Source: Cucumis sativus (taxonomy: Eukaryota > Streptophyta > Magnoliopsida > Cucurbitales > Cucurbitaceae). Taken from it: 64,000 nt of DNA. A model generated the notes under the pieces. It ran no database searches. It was given only the letters and a program-made list of their open reading frames with translations, and was not told the origin of the DNA. Both the position numbers and the translations under genes were made by a program. The stretch's first letter is position 1. Each line of letters begins with the position of its first letter. Below are positions 24,701 to 36,074 of this stretch, piece after piece. The stretch spans positions 434,001 to 498,000 of the forward strand of contig NC_026660.2 of the NCBI RefSeq assembly GCF_000004075.3, given 5' to 3'.

Positions 24701-27700
24701 GGTGCCTTTTTCCATTTTTTTGGTTTTTCCACAATTATAGAGTTCCAATATTTATTAAACTTGACAACGAAATGTTTCACTTTATTGGACCTAAATGAAA
24801 AATGAAACACTAGAAGCTGAAGAACAATAATGAAGGAACAAGGAAGAAGCTATTTTTTTATTTATGATCCTACCTGAAGGACGTATCTGTTCCATGTACA
24901 ATTAGGTCCAGTCTTTCCATTGGGGCATTGAAGCACATATGATTCCATGGAATAACAAACTCTTGTATTGTTAATCAGAACGCTGCCAAGTTCTTTAGAA
25001 AGATTAAGAGGGGCTATGGAGATATACCATCGGCCAACTTTTGGAAAATGAATAACCAAAGGACCCATGTTTAAGTTACTGGAATAATCATGCAGGGCAG
25101 CTGAAGGAATTGAACCAAGACGAGCAAAGCCCATCAAACTAATCCCACCAACATTACTAGAGTTATCTGACTGAGTTAAGTTGAGCCTCACGTCTGTTGC
25201 TGAAATGATCAGCTCTTCTGCCACACTTTCTACATCCAAGTAATACATTTTTGTTTCACCGTCTCCAAGACAAGATGTTTTGGAGGCACTACATGCAACC
25301 AAACTTTCGACTGTTTGGTTATATAATATAGCTTCTAAAACATTTTCAGCTAGATTACGACAATCAGATAAAGAACATAAGAGCGGTTCGACTGTTTGAT
25401 TGCAATACTGCCCAAACATTGTGGAGGGTGAACACCCTTCCACTGTAACATTGGCAGTGAAAGTATATGAAGAGCCACGGACTATCTGCAATGCAAGGAG
25501 ATTAGTTTCTGTCAGTTCATTACATTTGATGCCATAAATGAATGATATTTTCTTCGTCTTAAAAACATTTTTAAAAAAATTTACACACGATTAGTCAATA
25601 ATCCCAAAATTTGCAATTTGCATGTGTGCGCAAGCACGTACCATCTTCGATTGTGTTCTTGAAGACCCAATGCCATTGAAAAGACCAAAATACCAGACTC
25701 CTGGAGGTATCTGAACTAAATAAACGATATCAATGTCACCAGACAAAACCAAAAAACAGAAAGAGCAATGTTCGAATCAGGGAGTTTCTAAAACCAAGGG
25801 AAGTTGCAGTCAATATTAAAAAATAAAAATAGGCATTAGAAAGAAACATCTTATAAGAGTGCAAAAAAAAAAAGCTTGAAGATATTATTTGATAATTAAA
25901 CTATACTTACGCTAAGTCTAATAACCATTTGGTTTTGGTTTTTGGTTGTTAAAAATTAACCTCGAAAACACTACTTTCTACTTGTTGATTTGCATTGTTG
26001 TATTATCCACTTTTTAGGAGTGTTTCAAAAACCAAAGCAAATTTTGAAAATTAAAAAGAGTAGTTTCAAAAAATTATGATTCTGTTTTTTGGAATTTGAC
26101 TAACAATTCAAATGTTTAGTTAGAAAAGTTGAAAACCATGGCAAAGAAGTTATAAGAAAATAAGCACAATTTTTTACAAAATCAAATGGTTATCAAACGG
26201 AGCCCAAACTTTTCATTCCCAAAAGAGGTACTCTACATTTTTAATTGAAAAAGAAATTCTCAGAATACCTGCTCATTTGTCAACTTTACTTCGATATATT
26301 GCTGCATTGGATAGCATAGCTCCAGATTTTGATGACCTTGGATTCCCTCAATTGAAACGTTGGTCAAAGGAGCTAACCCTGTTGCAGGAGATAACTTCTA
26401 AAAACCACTTAAAATAAAAATCATAGCCTCAAAGGGTTAGTGTAATTTAGAGTGGTTAGCACCTTTCTTTCTATTCCCAAATATGGTTTTCAGAAAAATG
26501 AGATTTAAGCCTATTTACGTTACTTTCTTTTATTTCAAGGAAAGAAAAAACAACCTTAGAACATGTTACTAAATATACATCCTAGAGATAAAGTGCTCAA
26601 AGTCAAACACAAGGCTAAGACATCAGACTAGAACCACAAAATGAAGCTTGCTTTAAGTTAAAGCCAAGTCAAACAACCTGAATCTATTATGGAAGTATTT
26701 GAAGCATCTGGCAATGGGGGGCTGCCTTCTCTGAAGCAAATAATAGGCAAAACACGCTTGGGCAATTTTCTTGCTTTTGTGGTGTCCTGAAAACATTGCA
26801 TACGGTAAGAAATACTAAACCAGAAAACCGAGATACAAAGAGAGATTGCAATTGTAATGACTAATAACATACTTGCAAATCTAGCACAAATTTTTATAAT
26901 AGAAAACAATTGAAGGACTACAACTGCAGCAGCAGCGTCAAAATAGCTCAGAGCGAGCACATAATAATCAACACAGGCAACTGGAAGTAAGAGGACAATC
27001 ATCATCAGATATCAGAGTTTAAGTAGTTTTAGTTTCAAACTCGGTTGGGTACTTACGAGATCTACATCTGAGTTCAATGAAATAGACAATGATGAGAACC
27101 ATGGCGGCAACTCAACTGGAACAGGGAAAGAAAACAACAAAATTACAAACATAAAAAAGGGTGAAGAGAAGAAATTTGGAATACTCACCTCAAACAACAA
27201 ACTAAATTCCTTAAACTCCTAATCATTTATCATTTAAGATCTTAAAGTAAAAAACCTGAATTTGCTAACACAAAAGTTGTAAAAGAATGAATGAATAAAA
27301 TCTTTCCATAAACAAAACCCTGATTTCTAGACAGAAGACCACAGTATGGCTTGAAAATCCTTTCCCAAGACCATTTGATCATCCTCTCCACTGTTAAGTG
27401 TTAACCGCAGAAACAGAGCTGACTTTGTATAGACTACATAACCTCCATTGTTTAATCAACTTAAAATTTGTAACTCTGTCATTAAATACAGTTGAAGATC
27501 GATAATTAAAGATCACATCATTTTCAGACAAAAAAAATCAGCAACACAGGCCAAATTTCGGGATTACATTAAACTCAACAGCGATCTATTTCATCAAACA
27601 GAACCTGATCATAAACTAAAACCCCACCAAAATTCTTCAACTGAAACGGAGACCTCTCCTCGGGGTACCCAGAATTGAGAACAAAAGCTTTCAGGCTGAG

Positions 27701-28353
27701 CGGGCTAACTAGTCCTAGTCTCTTTTACATCTTCACCTCTTTCATCTTCTTTTCATGCTCAAATACGACTCCTAAATCCCGGGGATAAGATCTCATTCGA
27801 CTCCCTATCTAGAAATGGAAATTAACCCAGAAAAACATGAGAAAACAAGATAACAAATCCCACAAAGTTCCAAAAAGAACTAAAATTTAAAACTCCAACC
27901 CTGACCTACCACTAATCACCATCTATCCGGTGATCAATTCACAGCTTAAATACACACAAAAAAGAAACCAAAAAGAAAAAAACAATAATAATAAAATAAA
28001 AAGAAAATCGGTGTCACTACTTCACTAGCTTTGAACAAGTAAACAAAGAACTAAGAAACTCAACAAATTGTTGACGTAATGAAGCAATCAATCAGTCAAT
28101 AAAAAAAAAAAAAACCACATGGAACAAAATAAAGAACCCAGAACAGGATTTAAAGATAAAAACACGTACCTCTAAAATAACGGAGTTGAAATGGCTGCAA
28201 CTGGGTATCGGGGTAAGTAAGGCTAGAAACTGTGAAGGTATTGTGAGGAGGAAAATCGAGGAAGGAATGAGAGGAGCCAATGAAACTGGAGAACAACATG
28301 AAAAGACATAGAATCGAAGTGACAAGAGTGGGCAGAATCGAATTGGAAGCCAT
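21754..28353 (-). CDS. TMEM8-like seven-helix membrane protein with EGF-like module (At2g46060-like)
   Basis: Fourteen exons (28353-28170, 27115-27057, 26786-26678, 26378-26269, 25710-25642, 25485-24874, 24489-23960, 23853-23789, 23641-23562, 23488-23384, 23232-23093, 22999-22871, 22149-21997, 21922-21754) keep phase throughout and give 837 aa. Order: signal peptide (about residues 1-30); a large extracellular region with many Asn-X-Ser/Thr sites; an EGF-like module near residues 538-578, split by an intron (CPNRCSSHGKC, then SFCSCDRNHGGFDC); then about seven hydrophobic helices matching the DUF3522/TMEM8 family, with signature CDVGTWCPLSFNVLQFLDF across exons 10-11. The C-tail (about 50 residues) is polar and cytosolic. 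Animal relatives are linked to GPI-anchor-processing phospholipase or adhesion roles; whether that holds for plants is unknown. The gene converges on the PPR gene. Confidence 0.9.
22515..22772. mobile_element. MITE-like insertion in intron 12 of the TMEM8-like gene
   Basis: The left end GTTTGATAACCATTT (22515-22529) is the exact inverse of the right end AAATGGTTATCAAAC (22758-22772), bounding about 258 bp of non-coding DNA. The inner part includes GTTTTCAAAATTGACTTGG. The same right end, with a degraded left end, occurs at 25916-26198 in another intron of this gene. Size, perfect 15-bp terminal inverted repeats and lack of coding point to a MITE. Confidence 0.7.
25916..26198. mobile_element. 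MITE-like insertion in intron 4 of the TMEM8-like gene
   Basis: The right end AAATGGTTATCAAAC (26184-26198) is identical to that of the element at 22515-22772. The left end (25916-25930, GTCTAATAACCATTT) is the same inverted repeat with two mismatches. Inside are TTGGTTTTTGGTTGTTAAAA and CAAAAACCAAAGCAAATTTT, which give the element further self-complementarity. About 283 bp, non-coding. Confidence 0.65.
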
Positions 28354-28701
28354 AATGAAGTTGGAGGATTATTCCCCCTTTTGTTTAAAATTAAAATTAA
28401 AAATTAAAAATAAAAATTTATTGTTTGAATAAAATTGGGGAGTTGAAGGATCATAGGATCGAGGGGGAGGAGGGGGGGAAAGGAAAACAGAGGATTCTTA
28501 AAAGATGATGAAATAATGGGAAATTTGGGTTATTCGCATCGTAAAGAACAGAAAAAAAATAAATGGGTTTTTCTCCTTTTCCTCGCTTTTTTGCAAATTC
28601 TTCGTCTTTCTGACAGAACTCTCCCTCCGGTGGTCTTCTTTCCTCCTTTTTTTTCTTTAATTTTTGGGCGTTTTTAGACTTACAAGTTTGAAGTTGACTG
28701 T

Positions 28702-28743
28702 GTTGATCGTTGATCGTTGATCGTTGATCGTTGATCGTTGATC
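28702..28743 (+). repeat. Perfect heptamer array (GTTGATC)x6 in the TMEM8-like gene promoter
   Basis: Six uninterrupted copies of GTTGATC cover 42 bases, about 350 bp upstream of the minus-strand start codon at 28353. On the gene strand the unit reads GATCAAC. Each unit contains the core TTGATC and a GATC step. Confidence 0.95.
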
Positions 28744-31700
28744 TCCCCCTCAGTTCTTCAACTCCACGCGCTCCTAATGCCCCATTTCTCACGCTCTCTC
28801 TCCTCCTTCTATATGTGTATATTTATATTTCATTTAGTTCATACGTATGTGAAAATATCATTTTTAATTTTCAACTTTCTTTATTATTTGATACTCACAA
28901 ATTGAAACAAACAATTATTTGATCTGATTTTAAAACTATGGTTTTCCATTTGATTTATGTCAAGACCGAGAAAGTGAACAAAAATCACAGCGAAAAATGA
29001 GACGAAAAGCTAGAATTATAACGTAAACGAGAAAAATAAAAATTAAATAGATAAATAATTATAGAATAAAAAAAGTTTATTAAATTTATAAACTCAGAAT
29101 ATAATAATTTGGGTAAGACTTAGAATGGAGAATGAAAATGATAGAATGAGAAAAACATTACGCTAACTTTGAACAATTTTTTTTTAATATTATTAGAATA
29201 GGAGATTACTTAGACCATGTAATTGAAATTACAACGTCAACAAAAAAAAAATACATATGTTTTGGGTTTTGAAATCTTTTAGAATATTATAAAACGATTT
29301 GATTATGTAATATAATTCAATGGTCAAAATATTTACCATTTTTAGACTTTGTTTATTTTATTTTAAATACACATATTGGTTTCACTTTCACTTCACCGGA
29401 TGCGTTTGGAAGAATTTGAGGAAATAAAAAATTAATTATGTCAATGTTGTTTTAGATATAACAAATATGAAAACAATGCATTTAAATGTATTTATAACTA
29501 TAACTTTACATTTCTTTTCAATTGCTTAACAACTCTAACTCATGATAAGTACTAATTAGTAAATAAACGTTTCTTTTCTAAAAATAAATAACTTATAATT
29601 CCAGCGGTTTACGGGTGCTTGACGACAACGACGAACTAATTTCCATACATGGTTGGTCTAAAGTTTATCTCGTGTTGTATAGGGTGAAGTTAATTCTTTG
29701 AAGCAATGGTGATGTGATAGTTCTATGTTAGAGAGTGTTTCTTCTATACATATCTTGAATGTATTAGTCGTTGGAGATAATCAATTACATTGAATGATAG
29801 CGTTATTGATTATTTTAATATTCAACGTAGTAAGGATACTATTTTCTTTTTGGTAAATTTGAAATTATATTCTAAATTTAGTCTTGATTTGAAATAATCA
29901 TTTAATTTAATTGTGCCCTAAATTGACAGTGATGGAATCAAATTCAAACTTTATCTTTCTCTTTTTTTTTTTAATAAATCTATATTTTTAAATTAAATTT
30001 TATAATCTTACAAACATTGGTAATTAAGTTTGTTTAACATAACTTTTTAGTTGTAATATCCCTTCTTTAACCTTCATTTTTTTTAATATGAACACTCGTA
30101 AACTTGACGAAGTAAAATATTTATAAATTTATTTTCAATACAATAATTATGACAAATTTTGATAATAAGAGCTTTCTATTGTAACGCTAACATATGAATA
30201 AGTTATCTAGATAAAGAATATATTGTATTGATAGAGAAAAATATATAAGAAAAAGTGAGGATGGGATCAAAATAAATAATTTTGGAAAGAGGGATTAAGT
30301 GAGAAGAAAAGGAAAACAAAAAGTCATTTTAAAAAGGAATGATGCGATAAAGAAAAGAAAAAGAAAAGGAAATTAATTAGGCCTCTATTTAACTTATTCT
30401 AAAGTATATTTCACTCTAAATTATTGAATTTAATATATTTGATGGTTCTTGATATTTTCACTACATTATAAAAAAAAAGTTACAAAAAAATAAAAATAAG
30501 CAACAAAATAATATTTATTTATTAATTTAAAGTTAAGAATTTTGTTTTTATAAATATCCCTTTCAAGATTAATATTTGATCTACATTTTATGTCAACATC
30601 CACATTTTCAATTATAGTTAAATGTTATTCTACTTTCTACACTAAGAGAGAATATAGAGAGACAAAAGGAGAAAAGATGTGGAAGAATTCCAATAAAGAA
30701 GAAACTACAAAGCTTAAATGGAAGAAAATATTAACGTCAAAGGTAGAATGTTATTCTATTTTGTTACTACTAAAGATTTAAATGGAAGATAAAATTAATA
30801 GTCAACATGAGTATAACAAGAATATTAAATTTTTATCAACATGTCAATACTTTTATTAATATCTTCGTGTTTTCGTTGATTTCATATATTGACATTAGAG
30901 AGCATAAATCTACGTCTTAATTCGTTGATTTAAAGAATTTCATATGAAATGTTTACGTAAAAACTATTTTATTAAAAAACTACTACTACTCATTAGACTT
31001 TTCAACTCATCCTTCCCTTTTTATCTTCCTCGTCGAACGACTCTTGAATTTTAACTAGAGTTGGCTAATTAAAAGAAGTTTTCGCTCCTCCCATCTACAT
31101 ATTGTGACGTGTAGCTAGAATTGGAGGTTTAATAATTTTTAAAAGGTATAATTCAGTGTATTTTAATTGAGGTTAAGTTTCGAGTTCAAAGAGAAATTTG
31201 ATGATAAACTTACATTGTATGCTTGGGGCTTACATCGTCTAAATTCATGTAGAGGTATTCCGGGACAAAATATGAATACAAATACGAATATAATATGATA
31301 GCATACATTTTAACTTGTTTAAAAAACTTAAAATATAATTTAATTGAAATTTTTGTTTTTATAGTTTTTTAGTCAACATATCAATAATTTATCAATATTT
31401 CTATCGACACGAAAACTACAACATTTTTATATAATTTCTACTAATAAACCCATTACTTAGCTTCTTCCTCTAACGAGATAACAAGATTTGCTATGTTGTC
31501 CAATATGCTTTTATATACCTTTTGGAATAAACCAACAACAGGACCCTAAATTTTGCTTTTATAATTATTTGGGTATCATTTCTAAGTTCCCACTCTCTTT
31601 CTTTTACCTATTTTTTCTTAATCTCTAGAAAACAATTGTTTTTGTTTATCAAATCTAAGTATTGAGAAAACAATAATTCTGACTTTGTCCTTTGTTATAA

Positions 31701-31956
31701 CTATTTGGGCTAAAGTTTGGGTACTCTTTTCGTATATAAATACGATCTAAACCATAGACATAAAACATTGTAATCTAAATGGATCAAAGTGGAAACTTAT
31801 TAAGAAAAGTAATATAGATATATAAATACAAAAAATCACAATCTAACAATAGAGAAGAGATGTATTTGTGAGAGAGCAATTGTATCATTTAGTCCTATAA
31901 AATTTCATAAATTCCTATTTTGTTTCATCTATATTCCATTTAATATGGTGTAGTCC

Positions 31957-32028
31957 TATAAAAGGAGTCTTGTTGCCCACATTCAAGAGCTTTCTCTAAC
32001 ATTTATCAAATAGTTTCATTTAAATATG
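31957..32028 (+). promoter_or_regulatory. Possible promoter and first exon: TATA box, short leader, ATG followed by splice donor
   Basis: TATAAAA at 31957-31963 is followed by a CT/CA-containing leader, then an ATG at 32026-32028 directly followed by the donor-like GTAAGT (32029-32034). A T-rich intron-like stretch follows. The first good acceptor (TTTCAG, ending about 32344) would open a frame of only about 14 codons, beginning GCGGGAGAAAATAAG. No recognisable protein results, so this is either a tiny or non-coding transcription unit or a coincidence. Confidence 0.25.
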
Positions 32029-33572
32029 GTAAGTTAATTATAAATTATGTTGTATGCTCACTTTTTTTTTTTTTTTTTTTTTGCTTTGATATTTGAACGT
32101 CTATTACACACGTTTTCATTACTAGTAGAAGAAAAAAAAAGGTGAACAAGGACAATTAGTGAAATTGATTTAAGGAAGCCATGCTCAAACTATGAGGTAT
32201 CAAAATAAAATTATGTCCAAGCTAATGAAACATTTTCAATCTATTGTAATTTATAGAGATGAGAATGTAAAAAGAGAATTTATGTAAGTGGCAAGTATTT
32301 AATTAAATTGAAAAGGAGCATAAGAATTAAAATGGTAATTTCAGGCGGGAGAAAATAAGAAAAGATGTGAAAAAGAAAAACCACTTTAATTTACAAAAGT
32401 GGTTAGAAATTAATAATAAAAGAACAAAAATAGTGTTTCCCTTTTCAATCAAGAGGTTGGAGTTGCCAACTATTAATACTTAAACCACCTATCTTTTAGA
32501 TAGATAGATATGCATTTCTCTTCATTATTATTATTATTATTATTTGAGTTCACCAATCTCTTTCACTTCAAGCATGCAACTGTTCATGAAAATATGTGTC
32601 CTTAAGTACAGCACACCCTTGAAAAAATATATGTATGTTAAAATTAAAATATCTTATAGGATATTGCGTGGGGATAATAGTTATCATAAAGTACAGCTAA
32701 ATATTACAAATACTATCTATGGTTGCTTTATAATTATTCTACTAAAATCGTCTTTTCATGGGATAACCATATTTCAAACACAATTTTATAATTTTAAAAT
32801 TCTTACGTATTTACTTATTAAATTTTGACTTTGTTTCTTTTAAAATGTTACAATGTTACTATTTCTTTTATTTTCAACGTTTCTAACTAATTTTCAAATA
32901 GAGAGACGGTTTTAAATAACAAATCACTCAAATTGTTTTTCAAAATTAGCAGGCAAAATGGTTAAATGATTTCCTTTTTTTTCTTTTTTGGATTTTTTAA
33001 AAAATAAAAGGTTTGACCGACTATTTACACTTCATAAAATAAAAACAATAAAAAAAATTTGTATTATACTTTTTGTATAAATATTTTATTTTTGATAATT
33101 TTTTTTAAAAATTTGTATTTACAAAAATAACAAAATATTAAAACTATTTACAAAATATACACAAAACTTTCAACCTTTTAAGTTTTTTTTAAAATTTATT
33201 TTGGTTTTGTTTTTTTATTCATAACATTTTTGTTTGTCATTTAGCTATACTTTAAAATAAGTTAGATGTTTTGGTATAGATGAAAAGATCCCATTATTTA
33301 TAAACTTAAAATTTTAGATTAACTTTTAATTAAATAGTTGTGAAAGGTTGTGTACCTTAATTAATTCTAAATATAAAATTAATTAATAAATGTTGACACT
33401 CACGTTAAAAATGTACTAAACAAATTGAAACAAAACTTAAATCTAAACCATAAAATTATCATTTTAAAATTTGAGATTTAAATTGAAATCAAATTCAAAA
33501 CTTCAAAACTAAGATTTATAACAATTTAAAACTTAACAACTCTAAGTAGAGACTAAATTCAAATCTAAAGAT

Positions 33573-33575
<3 letters not shown>

Positions 33576-33641
<66 letters not shown>
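33576..33641. repeat. (AT)n microsatellite, about 33 units
   Basis: An uninterrupted run of TA dinucleotides covers about 66 bases. It is flanked by A-rich and T-rich intergenic DNA. Confidence 0.95.
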
Positions 33642-33645
<4 letters not shown>

Positions 33646-34677
33646 GATATATTTGTCCCCAAACGATGTATATGAGTTCTTAAACTTCACAAATGTGTCT
33701 AATAATATGTACTTGTGGTTTGTCCAAAATTCTAAATAATCTAACAACTCCATAAATATTAGTTTTTGTATACAACTAAATAAAAAGTGAGGAGAGTACA
33801 TAAAATCTTCTAAAATCTATGACATTTAAAGACACGAGATTAAAACTTTAGAAGCCTAGTAAGTACTTCCCAAAATTAATAACTTATAAGACAAAGAGAC
33901 ATTAAAGTTCAAATAGGAAAATGTAAGCTAAACTCTAAAAATAAATGAAATGAAATCCAAGACCTCTACGATAGACTTGTATACGTATACATATATATAT
34001 GTGTGTGTATATATATATATATGATGATGATGAAGGTGGAATTTGCTGTCGATGTGGACCCAACAAGGTAAATGTAGGCCCATTCTTTTATTAATATTCA
34101 TATATGGGAAAAACATCACTTGCCACGTCATCTATTACCACAAGCCCAAAAAAAGCAACCCAAACTCCATTTTTTTAAAAAAAAAAAAAAGAAAGAAAAG
34201 AAAGAGTAAAAAAAAATGGGTAGAGAGTAAAATTACGAAAGTAGCCATTAATTTGACTAAACACAATGTCTCGGTCTCCCTAAAACACACCCTATGAAAT
34301 CTCCTGCTGTCCACGTTCATGAGCTACGCTAAACTCACCGCCCCCCCACGCAAGGCCACAACACAGACAGCATCATCGTGCATTACGCAGAGAATAACAA
34401 TATCCAAATTAAAAACTTTTTTAAAATAATACTAGTAATAAATTAATATTATTAATATTAATAATAATAATATGTTACACCAAAAAGAAAAAAGAAAAAA
34501 GAAAGAAGAAAGAAGAAAGAAGAAAAAGAAAAAATAAAAAAGAAAAACGAGAAATCCTTCACAACCCTAACAAACAATTGTTTCAAACACGAAGAAGAAA
34601 AACCATCACAAATAATTTCCCACCACGAAAACCAAAACCCAAAGTCCTAATTCCAAATTCAAATCCAACTTCTTCTT

Positions 34678-36074
34678 TTACATCAGCGATTTCAATGACC
34701 GCGCTTTCACCGGCTTCCTCATCCGTTTTTTCCCGCCCTCGCCCTCACCGTCGCCGTCCTCCTCCTCATCGTCCTCATCGTATTCCACATAATCCAACTC
34801 CTCCATGTCAGACGGTGACGGCGTCGTCGCATTGCTCCGAATTCCCGTCGTATTTTCGCTCGATTTCCCACCGTCTTCCTCTCCTCCCCTATCCCGTCGT
34901 TTCTTCCCCCACAGCGGCCCGAATCCAGAATAATAATAAAATTCGTACGGATTTGATCCACCCGCCGCTGCATTAACCGCCTTCTTCGAACACCTTGCCG
35001 GTCGTATCCGCCGCGATACCGTACCTCCGGTGGCGGATTTTTTCGAAATCGAGCAATTATCGAGAGTAGAGTAATAATTATTCTCGCTAGACCTAAGAAA
35101 TGAACGGCGGTGGTGGATGTCGGAGCTAAACGAAGAATAATCTTCCTCTTTAAATTGTTTCTTACATTTCAAACTGCTATCGACTAATTTCTCGAATCCG
35201 TTTCCATTTTCATCAAAATCTTCACAATAATCCCCATCCTTATCCGCCATTACTTCATTCCCGTTGGTAATAACAATATTATTATTCGATAATTTCCCCG
35301 ACTCCTCCATCATCGACGAGACGCTGTGATTCATATATATAAATAAAATTTCAAACACCATCTTCAAAATCCACACAGGCAGACAATAACAATCAAACAT
35401 CCAGAATATCTCTCTCCACAGAAACGATTTCAGATTATCGTATGAGTGTTTAGTTCGTCACCCATTACGCAAGGGAAAGAATCACACACACAAAAAACGA
35501 AACAAAGCAAAACAAAAGACCAGAAACAATGCAAAAATAAATATCAGCAAGAAAAGTAACAAGTAAACTCACCTCTCAACAGCTCCGACAGAATCGCCGA
35601 AGCTAGCATTTTCATTGAAGCTATCTTCAGCCTCCTCGAGCTGCAAAAATGAAACAAAGAGAAATAGAAATGAAAGTAAGTAAGATTCATTACCCTAATC
35701 GCGAGAAGAATGAGGATAATTTTTAGGGTTTTGGAATGAACCCTAAAGTGGAAGGGGAAACGAAGAACCCTAAAAAGAGAGGGAAATAAAGAGAAAAGAG
35801 AACAGGTAAATTAATAGCAGATCTAGAAGAAGAAGAAGAGACTGAAGATTTAAAAGAATAAAGAATAAGAAATTTCTCCATTTCTTCATATCTCTCTCTC
35901 TCTATATATATATTAAATATAAACCTGGTTCGTGTCGTGTTGGTGAAGAGGAATCACATCCCATGGCGACTGATTCAACTGACAAATGTGCGTCTGAAGA
36001 GCTTCAGGAACGGAGGACGACTCCATAGCCGAAAACAACAGTGGCGATAACTTCGCGTTCTTCCGGATCCTCAT
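34678..36074 (-). CDS. Uncharacterised plant protein (three exons, 287 aa)
   Basis: Exons 36074-35925, 35640-35573 and 35323-34678 join in phase into 287 codons plus stop. I recognise the N-terminal block (MRIRKNAKLSPLLF, then QTHICQLNQSPWDVIP) as a conserved plant signature but know no function for it. The middle is rich in Ser/Asn/Asp. A conserved core near residues 175-210 contains RRIRPARCSKK and NPYEFYYYSGFGPLWGKKR. The C-terminus has an acidic run (about residues 255-270, Asp/Glu/Gly) followed by a basic tail KKRMRKPVKARSLKSLM. No membrane helix or signal peptide is seen; the basic clusters are compatible with a nuclear protein, which is inference. The start is the Met of the conserved block, preferred over an upstream in-frame Met at 36158 that heads a hydrophobic, Phe-rich, unconserved stretch. 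Confidence 0.82.
35723..35775. promoter_or_regulatory. Cluster of three telo-box-like motifs in intron 1 of the uncharacterised gene
   Basis: TTAGGGTTTT (35723-35732), AACCCTAAA (35739-35747) and AACCCTAAA (35766-35774) lie within 53 bases in the first intron, close to the 5' end of the gene. Telo-boxes are known plant promoter elements, found in growth-related genes and bound by Myb-type telobox proteins that can recruit Polycomb. Function here is inferred only. Confidence 0.4.

Larger units (their letters stand above)
28744..34677. other. AT-rich intergenic region
   Basis: Nearly 6 kb without a supported gene. It contains a TATA-box/leader-like unit near 31957 (listed separately), a long T run around 32064-32082, an AT microsatellite (33576-33641) and a small (AT)n/(GT)n cluster near 33990-34025. 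Open frames are short and dominated by Ile, Phe, Lys and Tyr. The final 200 bases may be 3' UTR of the minus-strand gene ending at 34678. Confidence 0.5.

Noticed and set aside
32544-32828. 94-codon frame downstream of the TATA-box unit at 31957
   Set aside because: Composition is typical of random AT-rich DNA, with no domain, and it cannot be spliced in phase to the ATG at 32026 with a convincing acceptor.
34578-34976. 132-codon plus-strand Pro/Arg/Ser-rich frame
   Set aside because: It is the antisense of the last exon of the uncharacterised minus-strand gene; its composition follows from the acidic and basic codon runs there.
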